A stretch of 64,000 nt of DNA from NCBI GenBank assembly GCA_963717985.1, contig CAVQYC010000004.1, forward strand, positions 372,001 through 436,000. Reading direction: 5' to 3'. Shown here in pieces: positions 8,609 to 17,012 of the stretch. The DNA is from BOG-1155 sp963717985 (GTDB lineage Bacteria > Desulfobacterota > Syntrophorhabdia > Syntrophorhabdales > WCHB1-27). The position numbers and the translations under genes were made by a program. A model generated the notes under the pieces. The model was not told the DNA's origin. It was given only the letters and a program-made list of their open reading frames with translations, and searched no databases. The stretch's first letter is position 1, and the number at the start of each line of letters is the position of its first letter.

Positions 8609-9784
8609 TCATAGGAGGGATGTGCCGGAACTATTTACCGTTCTAAGAGGCCGTCTTTCCCTGCTCTGAAGAGACATAATGACATCGCAAATGGTCTCAA
8701 CGTCAGACAGATCCAAGCTATCGTAGATGGGCAGTGTTAATATGACATTAGCCGTCCGGCGGGCGATGCTCAGCGGGTCTTTCACCGAAACGCTGCGGTA
8801 GCAGGCATAGTCGCAGACCAAGGGATAAAAATAGCGGCGGGAGTGTACATTGTATTGCTTGAGCTCCTCATACAGTGCTTCGCAGGTCATGCCAAATTCC
8901 CGTTCATCCACCTCGATCGGCATGAATGCGTGGTTCTGCTTTACTGCTGAAGGGAGGGCCGGTACGAGGCGAATGCCGGGAACCTCCTTAAGGAGCTGCC
9001 GATATAGATCATTGACCTTTGCGCGCTTCTCTATTATCCCGTCGAGGTACTTGAGGACCTGAATCCCCATCAATGCCTGCATTTCATTCATTTTGGCATT
9101 GGTACCCGGCATCACTACCTCAAACTCATTTTTGAAACCGAAGTTCTTCAAGTAATTGAGTACGCCCTTCAGTCCCGTCTCACGGAAAATTAACATCCCC
9201 CCTTCCAGCGAGTGGAAGGACTTTGTTGCGTGAAAGCTGAACATGCTCATGTCGCCAAAGTCGGCGATAGATTTATTGCCGATCCTTACACCAAACACAT
9301 GCGCGGCGTCGTAGATCAGTTTCAAATTGTGTCGCCGTGCAATGTCCGCCAGCGAATTGAGTCTGCATGGATGCCCGTATACGTGAACTGCCAGAATTGC
9401 TGTTGTCCAGGGGGTGATGGCAGCTTCAACTTTTTCAGGGTCAATGGTGTAATACTCAGGCTCGATGTCTACGAATACCGGCCTGACCTTGTTCCAAAAC
9501 AAGGCGTGGGTTGTAGCCACAAAGGTGAACGGGGTAGTGATGACCTCCCCCGAGATCCCCATTCCCTGCAACGCTATTTGGAGAGCGAGAGTGCCGTTGT
9601 TGAAAAGGCAGAGATTATCTGTTTCAAAGAAATCGCATAGTTCCTGAGCGAAACGCTTGAGTATGGGGCCGTCATTCGTTAACCATCGGTTCTCCCATAT
9701 TTCCTCAAGCCCCTTGCAGAACTCTTCCAGGGGTGGCAAAAAAGGCCTGGTCACATAAATGGGTTTTTCAAAGGGTCTTAACAC
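8609..9784 (-). CDS. DegT/DnrJ/EryC1 sugar aminotransferase
   Basis: The fold-type I PLP enzyme of 391 residues has the family motifs: VTRPFLPPLEEF, FNNGTLALQIALQG, the Asp of IYDAAHVFGV, and the PLP lysine in FSFHATKSFHSLEGG (about residue 188). It transfers an amino group, usually from glutamate, to a nucleotide-linked 3- or 4-keto sugar. GTG 9784 has AAGGAG a few bases upstream. It heads the DegT, ATP-grasp, methyltransferase gene trio, which looks like a pathway for a decorated amino sugar in the polymer. Confidence 0.9.
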   Translation of the reverse strand: MLRPFEKPIYVTRPFLPPLEEFCKGLEEIWENRWLTNDGPILKRFAQELCDFFETDNLCLFNNGTLALQIALQGMGISGEVITTPFTFVATTHALFWNKVRPVFVDIEPEYYTIDPEKVEAAITPWTTAILAVHVYGHPCRLNSLADIARRHNLKLIYDAAHVFGVRIGNKSIADFGDMSMFSFHATKSFHSLEGGMLIFRETGLKGVLNYLKNFGFKNEFEVVMPGTNAKMNEMQALMGIQVLKYLDGIIEKRAKVNDLYRQLLKEVPGIRLVPALPSAVKQNHAFMPIEVDEREFGMTCEALYEELKQYNVHSRRYFYPLVCDYACYRSVSVKDPLSIARRTANVILTLPIYDSLDLSDVETICDVIMSLQSRERRPLRTVNSSGTSLL

Positions 9785-9796
9785 ATGCGATCTCCT

Positions 9797-10948
9797 TCAA
9801 GTCGCGCTCGGCAGCCTCTCCTTAATGCGTGCATATCGTTTTTGCCAGCTATTGGCTCGGCCGAACTGCACATATTCAGCACGGCCTCGTCCATAATCAC
9901 AAGCCTGCTTTAGGGCATCAACAAATTCAGCCGGGGTCTTGGTTATAAGCGCCGGTGAATGTAATTGTTCTACTTCATACATATTTGTCGAGACCACAGG
10001 CAGACCGGAGGCAAAATACTCAAATATCTTGACCGGGTTGGTGTTATCGGTCAGCGGTGTTTTAAGGAATGGAATAATCCCGATATCGCAGTGATACAAA
10101 TAGGGTGGAAGCTGAGCGTAAGGACGCACCCCTAAAATATGAATGTTCGGCATCGCTGCGGCCCGTTCGATGTGCATATGCGGCCCGACGAGTATAAAGG
10201 AAAACTCAGGCAGGCTCTTGGCGGCACAAATAATCAGGTTAAGGTCAAACCATTCCTGGATCGTGCCGACGTAAAGCACCCGTGGGTGTGGAATGGCAGC
10301 AATGTCCATAGGCTCGGCTGGTGTTGGAATATCGAAGTGCGCCAAATCGACGCCGTTCGGCAGGTAAAGCACTTTATCGCCGGCGCTTGCGCGGACATTT
10401 TCATAAAGTTTGCGGGAGGTGACAAAAACCGTATCCGCACGCTCGATAATCTCCGCTTCGGCTTTCTTCATGTTGGAGGGAATGCCCTTAAATTGCAAAT
10501 AATCGTCAGACATGCGGTAAATCAGCTTTCCATATCGGACATATCTTGCTAACGATAAAGAGTGAAGCGATTGTGATAACCACAACAATTCAACGTGTTC
10601 AAAGCCGCGCCGTTTGAGGATCTTACGCACCGGCGGCAAGGTGAACTGCAAGGTGTGTTCCTGTACCAGTTTGCTCGCCAGAAATACAAAGTCCCGGTAC
10701 GGCAGCAGCGTCAATGGATGATAAGTCCAGAAGTTATCACGAATCTTGATCCCACCGGCTTGCCAGGAAGCGATCAACTTCTTATGCAAGGGATGTCTCA
10801 TGGAGGCCCGGACGATATCCAGGGGATGGACCGTGCGGCCAAGCCAGAACACTTCGTGTCTATCCTGTACAAACAAATCCGCATAATTGTGTGAACCGAC
10901 ATGAATAGGGCTGCCGTATTGAAGTTCCTCACTCATGAGTATTTTCAT
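9797..10948 (-). CDS. GT-B glycosyltransferase (GT1/TuaH-like)
   Basis: The C-terminal half has VLYVGTIQEWFDLNLI, FILVGPHMHI and the segment DIGIIPFLKTPLTDNTNPVK followed by FEYFASGLPVVS. This arrangement is seen in TuaH- and GumK-like glycosyltransferases. The first 180 residues form the acceptor-binding half (RMSDDYLQFKG). Length (383) is normal. It belongs to the polysaccharide operon and probably acts at the membrane during repeat-unit synthesis. Confidence 0.82.
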   Translation of the reverse strand: MKILMSEELQYGSPIHVGSHNYADLFVQDRHEVFWLGRTVHPLDIVRASMRHPLHKKLIASWQAGGIKIRDNFWTYHPLTLLPYRDFVFLASKLVQEHTLQFTLPPVRKILKRRGFEHVELLWLSQSLHSLSLARYVRYGKLIYRMSDDYLQFKGIPSNMKKAEAEIIERADTVFVTSRKLYENVRASAGDKVLYLPNGVDLAHFDIPTPAEPMDIAAIPHPRVLYVGTIQEWFDLNLIICAAKSLPEFSFILVGPHMHIERAAAMPNIHILGVRPYAQLPPYLYHCDIGIIPFLKTPLTDNTNPVKIFEYFASGLPVVSTNMYEVEQLHSPALITKTPAEFVDALKQACDYGRGRAEYVQFGRANSWQKRYARIKERLPSAT

Positions 10949-10954
10949 CGGAAA

Positions 10955-12166
10955 TTACGCCCTTCTTGAAGAAGCATAGTGGATCACCGCCAACGTGTAC
11001 TGGTCAACGACGCGCTCAGCGATCCGATCCCAGGAGTACTTCAGACCGGCCTCACGAATAGCGGCCTTTTTCCAGTCCTTGTTCAACGCATTATCCACCT
11101 GGACCGCAAGATCGGTAGCATTGCCCGGCTCGAATAACAACCCAAAGTCATCAGAAGTAATAATATCGGCAATCCCGCCGGTTCTCGCACCTATGACCGG
11201 CACACCCGAAGCCAGGGCTTCAATCAGGACGACGCCAAAGCCCTCCTCTCTGCTGGGGAGACAGAACAATCTCGCCTTGGCCATAACCTGCGGTATCCCG
11301 GAGTTTGGCCTTGGCGGCAGGAATTCCACACGGTCCGATAGGCCCGCGCGAAGTGTCTGTTCTCTAAGCTGCTCCCGCATCGGTCCGTCCCCAAGCAGTT
11401 TCAACCGAAGTCCGGGGTGCTTTGAGGAGACCCTGCTGAAGGCCTCGATAAGCAAGTCGACCCCTTTTCGCTCGATAAGACTCCCCACAAAAAGGATGCT
11501 GTTGTCGCTGCCTTCTTCACACCGGGGAGAAAACCGCGCCGTATCGACACCGTTGGGGATTACCACGCATCTGTCAACAGAAACGCCCAGGTTAATCACA
11601 CCGTCTCTGAGGCTGTTGCCGACGCAGATGACTCTATGAGCTTTCCGCAGCCCGAAATCCCTGTGGGCTCGCCTCGTCTTTACCATCTCCCCCTCAACGA
11701 AGGCCTCCAGGACATCGGAGCCATGCACGGTCAGGGCGTAGGGTTTCCGAAACAGCTCGGAAATGGAGGCCGCAATAAACCCTGCGGGGTGTGCGAAGTG
11801 ACCGTGCACTAAGTCGAACCGAACCCCGCGACGCCATATTGTATAGAGAGTAGCCCAAAGAGCAAGATAGTCTGCCAGGGGCTTGTTGAGTTTCGGAAAA
11901 TATCGAAAGACCCGTGGGAAATATGTAACGTAATTATCCGTGTGCAATAGGGCAGGGAATTTTCTGCTGAAATCCAGGTGTCTTACGTGCCTTGAGATAG
12001 GGATATGTTTTTCTATCGGTACAATGATCTTGATATCTATTCTTTCTGAAACGGCCTTGGCCTGCTCGGCTATGAAAGTGTAAAAATGGGGTACCCCCGG
12101 GCACGGATGACCGTTGGAAATAATCAAGACGCGTAACCTGTTCGACCCCTTATTTGTGTAATCCAT
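10955..12166 (-). CDS. GT4 family glycosyltransferase
   Basis: A clear retaining GT4 enzyme of 403 residues: VIPNGVDTARFSP (about residue 200), ILFVGSLIERKGVDLLIEA, and PSREEGFGVVLIEALASGVP with the E-x7-E motif (about residue 300). The N-terminal half contains the usual HGHFAHPAG and LTVHGSDV acceptor-domain motifs. It overlaps the 3' end of the O-antigen ligase gene by 17 nt, in keeping with one transcript. Confidence 0.9.
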   Translation of the reverse strand: MDYTNKGSNRLRVLIISNGHPCPGVPHFYTFIAEQAKAVSERIDIKIIVPIEKHIPISRHVRHLDFSRKFPALLHTDNYVTYFPRVFRYFPKLNKPLADYLALWATLYTIWRRGVRFDLVHGHFAHPAGFIAASISELFRKPYALTVHGSDVLEAFVEGEMVKTRRAHRDFGLRKAHRVICVGNSLRDGVINLGVSVDRCVVIPNGVDTARFSPRCEEGSDNSILFVGSLIERKGVDLLIEAFSRVSSKHPGLRLKLLGDGPMREQLREQTLRAGLSDRVEFLPPRPNSGIPQVMAKARLFCLPSREEGFGVVLIEALASGVPVIGARTGGIADIITSDDFGLLFEPGNATDLAVQVDNALNKDWKKAAIREAGLKYSWDRIAERVVDQYTLAVIHYASSRRA

Positions 12167-13604
12167 GCACAGTCCTTCCCATGACTTCAGGAAGGCTTGC
12201 CTTAATCCACTCCTTCAAGACAACGGTCATTGCGAGCAGGATCCAGAGAGCCGTCCATATTTGGTCGGTGTCGATCAAGGCATCGGCAAGCCCGTGAATG
12301 CACAGTCCGATCGCGCTCCCTGCAACACCTAAGGCGACAACTTTGTGGAAATTAATAGTCGACAGCCGGAAACTCCGAATACTCTCGTAGATTAGCCATC
12401 CCAATAAGTAGGCGAGTAGCAACGCCGCGGGGACCCCGTACTTAACGGCAAAAAACAAATACAGATTGTGAGGCGTTTTGCCCCATTCACTACCTGTCTT
12501 TTTCAGATCATCAAGGCTGGCTTCCCCTACTCCCAAAAACACATTTGCTCTCACAATCTCAAGGAACGACTCCCAGCGCTGTTCCCTGAACACCAACTCT
12601 TCCACTTGTGAGTATTTCCCCAGACTTGCCGCGCGGGACGTAAGGGCTTTCGTGGAAAACAATGCAGTCGCCATACCGAAGACCAGCAAGAAGGCTACTC
12701 CCAGTATTATCACCCGCTTTTTCATTGCCAGTGAAGACACGATAGAGAAGGAGATTATGGATGCGACCCATCCCCCGCGCGACATAGTGCAGGCGAGCGC
12801 TATGATTTGGAGCAATCCGGAAACCGATGCGGCATACCATAGTAAATCTCTTCGTCCGAGTAGAATGATGGCCAGGCTAATTGGGGCAAGGACTACTAAG
12901 AAACCTGCCAGCCCATTAGGATGCGCGAAGGAACCAAAGGCACGCAAGACCCCGGTGGCAGGGTCAGATGGCATAGCGTCCGTGCGAGCAGTGAGCATTT
13001 TGAGTGCGATACCAAAATGCAATGGGTGCCACGGAGCGTTTAAAGCAGTTTGCGCAATTGCGACTAGTGCCACCAGACCGGTGGAAACCAGTACCGCCAC
13101 GAGGGCATTCCTGACAGCGCTTTCACGTTCAATTCTGAACACAAGCAGGAGCAGGGGATAGATCAGAAGATACCGAAACACCGTCCGGTACAGATGCCAC
13201 GGTATCTTCGCCGGGTCAGGAACGAAGTAGGGCCCGTGGATATAGGCGGCACACATGAAGCCGGAGAGCAGCATCCAGGGCACGAGATGGGGAATCCGGG
13301 GGAACCTGGTTCCACGATGCAGGAAAGAGTGTATCAAGACGCCGAAGAGAGTACCCACGACCAAAAGAGACGTGGTACCGACTTTCATGCCGGACCCCAG
13401 CGTTTCCCATTCAAGGTAGAACGGGAGCAGGGCAGCGATGATCACGGCAAATAACCCCGGTCTGGAACAGCCGAACAACACAAGCAGCCCAAAGAAACAA
13501 ATGGCCAAGCCTAAGGGAACCGAGAATCCTGTCGCAAGTATCCCAATCAATGTCCCTGCAAAAAGGTACACCATTGTGGTTACGAATGACGTCCTTGGCA
13601 CCAT
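12150..13604 (-). CDS. O-antigen ligase/polymerase family membrane protein (Wzy-like)
   Basis: The 484-residue protein is mostly membrane helices (about 11-12), with the Wzy_C/O-antigen ligase signatures GSFAHPNGLAGFLV (about residue 230) and, in the large periplasmic loop, GVGEASLDDL and KTPHNLYLFFAVKYG. In an operon with a flippase and chain-length protein it is best read as the polymerase that joins repeat units at the periplasmic face; a ligase role cannot be excluded by sequence. About 110 bp without a gene separate it from the upstream glycosylphosphotransferase gene. Confidence 0.85.
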   Translation of the reverse strand: MVPRTSFVTTMVYLFAGTLIGILATGFSVPLGLAICFFGLLVLFGCSRPGLFAVIIAALLPFYLEWETLGSGMKVGTTSLLVVGTLFGVLIHSFLHRGTRFPRIPHLVPWMLLSGFMCAAYIHGPYFVPDPAKIPWHLYRTVFRYLLIYPLLLLVFRIERESAVRNALVAVLVSTGLVALVAIAQTALNAPWHPLHFGIALKMLTARTDAMPSDPATGVLRAFGSFAHPNGLAGFLVVLAPISLAIILLGRRDLLWYAASVSGLLQIIALACTMSRGGWVASIISFSIVSSLAMKKRVIILGVAFLLVFGMATALFSTKALTSRAASLGKYSQVEELVFREQRWESFLEIVRANVFLGVGEASLDDLKKTGSEWGKTPHNLYLFFAVKYGVPAALLLAYLLGWLIYESIRSFRLSTINFHKVVALGVAGSAIGLCIHGLADALIDTDQIWTALWILLAMTVVLKEWIKASLPEVMGRTVHGLHK

Positions 13605-13715
13605 TTTCTATTTCCCTCGGAACGGCAAGGGGTCTTCAGTTTTAAGTCCGGCCGCAGTGGCCACCCGCAAGGCAGTTAGGGGTTTGGTTGTTCGGTAGTT
13701 GAGTAGGTCATACTT

Positions 13716-15146
13716 TTATGTTGCTCCTGAGCCTTTCAGGACTGCCGGGATTGTCATCAGCAGAATTTTCACATCCAATCCCAAAGACCAGTTATCGATA
13801 TACTCCATGTCCAGCTTCATCCAGTGGTCGAAGGACACATTGCTCCGGCCGTGGCACTGCCACAGACAGGTGATGCCGGGGCGGACGCTGAAGCGGCGGC
13901 GATGCCGGTCTTCATCAAATCCCTCGTAATCGCGGACGGGCAGCGGACGGGGGCCGACGAGCGACATATCGCCCTTCAGCACATTAAGCAGTTGCGGCAG
14001 CTCGTCAATACTCGTTTTACGAAGAAGCTTTCCGGTCCTGGTGATGCGCGGGTCATTCCTGATCTTGAACGCGGGGCCTTTGACTTCGTTGAGGTGCTCC
14101 AGTTCATGGATCTTCTTTTCTGCGTCGGACACCATAGTCCTGAATTTGATCAATCTAAAGCGATGCTTATTGATTCCGAGCCTTTCCTGGATAAAGAATA
14201 CATGACCGGGTGATGTTGCCTTGATGAGCACTGCGACCGCGAGGAAGAGAGGCGACGCGAGCAGAAGGAGGGCGGAGGAAGCGAATACGTCCACCAGCCG
14301 TTTCACAAACAAGGGCAGCTCACTCAGACTACCGGTAGAGATAGTGGTGATCGCCTGACCGTCAATAAGCTCGGCGTTGGTCCTGGCAATGCGCACGTTG
14401 AAAAGGTCGGAAAGAAAGCGCGCCATAATCCCCTGCTCTTCACATGTAGCGACGATGGCGGCGGTTCGCGCATAAAACGATTTTATGGGCAGGGCAATGA
14501 CGACCTCGTCCACCACATTCTGTCTCAAAAATTCGGGCAGGCTGCTGAGGTTTGCCACCAGGCTGCAACGATCCGTCCCTATCTCCCGGCTTCTCACCTC
14601 ATCGTCAACGAAACCTTTGAGCACGTAGCCCAAGTCGGGCTTCGATTCGATCTTTTTGGCAAAGGCAAGGGCCCGGCTGTTTGTGCCGACTATGATTACG
14701 TTGCGCAGGTTCCGGCCTCTGCTCCTGAGCTGCCTGAGCATAGAACGGAGTGTCACACGGCTCACCACTGTACCCAAGGTCGTTGATGCCCAGAAGAACG
14801 CCAGAAAGACGGGCGTGAAGAGTTGGATATGAAAAACCGATACCCCGACGAATAGGACTGCGGCGCCTGCGGCCGTGGCCTTGATGACATCGGCAACTTC
14901 TTCGCGGATCGAGGAAAGCCGGCGGGAATGGTACAGCCCGAAGAGGGAAAACACCACGTGCCAGGCAATCATGAACCCGATAAAGATCGCGAAATTGGGG
15001 AGCCTTATGCGCATGTCAAAGAGGCGCTCGAATGAGCCGACTCTCAGGTTCGAAGAGACGACCAGGATGGAGAGTACAAAGCTCACCAGCATGAGAGCAA
15101 TGTCGAAAAGCTTGAGACAGTTGAGGAGTATCGTGCGACGATTCAT
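13716..15146 (-). CDS. Polyprenyl glycosylphosphotransferase (WbaP/WcaJ-like, initiating)
   Basis: The protein of about 476 residues has four N-terminal membrane helices, a central Rossmann-like domain (NVIIVGTNSRALAFAK), and a C-terminal bacterial sugar transferase domain with KRLVDVFASSALLLLASPLF, FRTMV, LRKTSIDELPQLLNVLKGD and LVGPRPLP. It should transfer a sugar-1-phosphate to undecaprenyl phosphate, starting the repeat unit. The frame is open to 15245, but ATG 15146 (NRRTILLN) is preferred since it falls 19 bp after the upstream kinase-like gene and starts just before the first membrane helix. Confidence 0.9.
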   Translation of the reverse strand: MNRRTILLNCLKLFDIALMLVSFVLSILVVSSNLRVGSFERLFDMRIRLPNFAIFIGFMIAWHVVFSLFGLYHSRRLSSIREEVADVIKATAAGAAVLFVGVSVFHIQLFTPVFLAFFWASTTLGTVVSRVTLRSMLRQLRSRGRNLRNVIIVGTNSRALAFAKKIESKPDLGYVLKGFVDDEVRSREIGTDRCSLVANLSSLPEFLRQNVVDEVVIALPIKSFYARTAAIVATCEEQGIMARFLSDLFNVRIARTNAELIDGQAITTISTGSLSELPLFVKRLVDVFASSALLLLASPLFLAVAVLIKATSPGHVFFIQERLGINKHRFRLIKFRTMVSDAEKKIHELEHLNEVKGPAFKIRNDPRITRTGKLLRKTSIDELPQLLNVLKGDMSLVGPRPLPVRDYEGFDEDRHRRRFSVRPGITCLWQCHGRSNVSFDHWMKLDMEYIDNWSLGLDVKILLMTIPAVLKGSGAT

Positions 15147-15165
15147 GTTTTTGAGTAGGTGGGCG

Positions 15166-15924
15166 TTACAAGCGCCGATAAATCCATCCCGGTATGTGGA
15201 GCTTGCGGTTGTTGAGCACGACGCCGAGGATATTGGCCCTGGCATCTTCGAGCCGTTCTTTGGCGCTCCGGGCCACTTCCCATCTCGTTCGCTCAGCCTC
15301 TACAACAAGCACTACACCGTCGACTTTCTTCGAGAGGGCAACAGCGTCATTATAGGCATTGACCGGGGGCGCCGCGAGAAGTACCCAGTCCGCCTCTTTC
15401 CTCATCTGCTCGATAAGTGCGTTGACGTGTGCGGATTCAAGAAGGGAAAACGGGTCGGCAACAGGCCTCCCCGCCGTCACCATGAGAAGCCCTTCGATCT
15501 CCGTCCTGTTCATGACGGTAACAAGGTCGCCCATCCCCGAGAATAACTGAGTCACGCCGGGCCCTCCGTTCATGCCGAATAGCCCGTTGAGCATGGGGCC
15601 TCTCAGGTCCGTATCGACGAGGAGGACCCGCTCCCCCGAGCGTGCGAGCACCCGGCCAAACGCGGCGAGGACCGTTGCGGCTTCTCCGCCGTCGGTTGCG
15701 CTGATAAAAAGAAGCGCCCTCGTCTTCAGCTCAGGCAGCGCAGCCAGGATACTCTGCCTCAGGCGGTTATATTCGTCTGTCATGCGGACAGACGCTTTCG
15801 GACCGGGCGGCCTTTGTGTGATGACGGGCGGTGAGTCAAACATGCGCCTTACGTCAACATCCGCCTGAGCCTGCGCACTGATTGCCTTTTCAGCTTTCTC
15901 TAAAGCATCGAATGTACGAGCCAT
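15166..15924 (-). CDS. CpsD/CapB-type kinase-like protein with degenerate P-loop
   Basis: The 252-residue protein matches the BY-kinase partner of exopolysaccharide systems: an N-terminal DALEKAEK helix, EYNRLRQSI, and an intact Walker A' (VLLVDTDLRGP, about residue 100). At the Walker A position, however, it reads ATDGGEAATV instead of the usual PGEGKS/T, so the essential P-loop lysine is replaced by alanine. The C-terminal tyrosine cluster usual in these kinases is also absent (the tail ends with WIYRRL). It lies between the ATPase and the glycosylphosphotransferase. A structural or regulatory pseudokinase role in chain-length control is more likely than catalysis. Confidence 0.8.
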   Translation of the reverse strand: MARTFDALEKAEKAISAQAQADVDVRRMFDSPPVITQRPPGPKASVRMTDEYNRLRQSILAALPELKTRALLFISATDGGEAATVLAAFGRVLARSGERVLLVDTDLRGPMLNGLFGMNGGPGVTQLFSGMGDLVTVMNRTEIEGLLMVTAGRPVADPFSLLESAHVNALIEQMRKEADWVLLAAPPVNAYNDAVALSKKVDGVVLVVEAERTRWEVARSAKERLEDARANILGVVLNNRKLHIPGWIYRRL

Positions 15925-16027
15925 GTCTACCCCCTTTCCATCCTGTGCAACATTGCGAATATCTGTTGCTACAGGCTATCCGAGTGATCGAGCAATGCAG
16001 CTTCGTCCCTGTTGCGCTTTCAGCTTG

Positions 16028-16945
16028 CTATCTCTGCCTCACCCTCACACACGCGAGCAAACGCCGGAGCACGTCAAGCTTGCGGCCGGCCGGGATCTGC
16101 GGCGCTGCCTCGACGGCAGGCACCGGAGCCGCGTGAGAGAGTGCGCCATCCATGTCCCTGATGACTTCGAGCATTGTGGCCTCATCGATCTTCTTGCATG
16201 AGGCGGCGAAGCCGATGAGGAGGGCGTTGTCGCACATCACGTTGATGATGCGGGGGATTCCCCGGGAATGCGTCCGGAGCAAGGTCATGGCGCCGGACGT
16301 AAACAGCCTGGCTGCATTGCCGCCTACTATCTTCAACCTGTGCTCCACATAATCCCGGCACTCGGCATCACTGAGCGGTCCGATGCGCCGAAATATCGCT
16401 ATCCTCTGTCTGAGCTGCCTCAGACCCGTCGCGTTCAGTTTTGCCGCAAGCTCCGGCTGGCCGCAAAGCACAATCTGCAGGAGCTTCCTCGTGCGCGTCT
16501 CCAGATTCGAGAGAAGACGGATATGCTCCAGCGCCTCTTCGGAAAGGTTCTGCGCTTCATCGATGACGAGGGCCACGATTTCGCCCGCAACTGCCCGTTC
16601 GATCAGATAGCGATTGAACTGGTTGATAAGGAGGAAACCGTCATCATCCGTCACGGGCAGCCCCAGCTCCGACATCATATTTCTCAGCAGCTCTCTGAAT
16701 GTGGTGTTTGTGTGGAATATGAAAGCCGTGTGTACCTTCTCGTCCAGGTTGTCCAGCAGCCGGTAAAGGAGCGTGGTCTTGCCGGTGCCTACCTCGCCGG
16801 TGAGGGCCACGAAGCCCTTCCTCTCCCTGATGCCGTAGAGGAGCGCCGCAAGCGCCTCGCGATGGCCCGCCGTGAGGTAGAGAAACCTGGGGTCGGGGGT
16901 TATGTTGAAAGGATTTTCAGAGAAATTGTAGTATTGGGTGTACAT
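16028..16945 (-). CDS. AAA ATPase of exopolysaccharide/PEP-CTERM locus (ExeA-like)
   Basis: The start YYNFSENPFNITPDPRFLYL is the hallmark of the ExeA/XrtA-associated ATPase family. Walker A is GEVGTGKTTLLYRLL (about residue 50) and Walker B is VALVIDEAQNL, followed by LSNLETRTRKLLQIVLCGQPEL and an arginine-finger-like RQRIAIFRRI. The family is commonly encoded next to Wzz/GumC proteins in PEP-CTERM/exosortase-type polysaccharide clusters. Here it lies between the GumC-like and kinase-like genes. It presumably uses ATP to help assemble or regulate the export complex. Confidence 0.9.
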   Translation of the reverse strand: MYTQYYNFSENPFNITPDPRFLYLTAGHREALAALLYGIRERKGFVALTGEVGTGKTTLLYRLLDNLDEKVHTAFIFHTNTTFRELLRNMMSELGLPVTDDDGFLLINQFNRYLIERAVAGEIVALVIDEAQNLSEEALEHIRLLSNLETRTRKLLQIVLCGQPELAAKLNATGLRQLRQRIAIFRRIGPLSDAECRDYVEHRLKIVGGNAARLFTSGAMTLLRTHSRGIPRIINVMCDNALLIGFAASCKKIDEATMLEVIRDMDGALSHAAPVPAVEAAPQIPAGRKLDVLRRLLACVRVRQR

Positions 16946-17012
16946 AGCCCCTTTAGAGGAGGAGGGAAGATCGATAACACGCTCTTCCTTCTTCCATCGG
17001 TATTTTCTGTGT

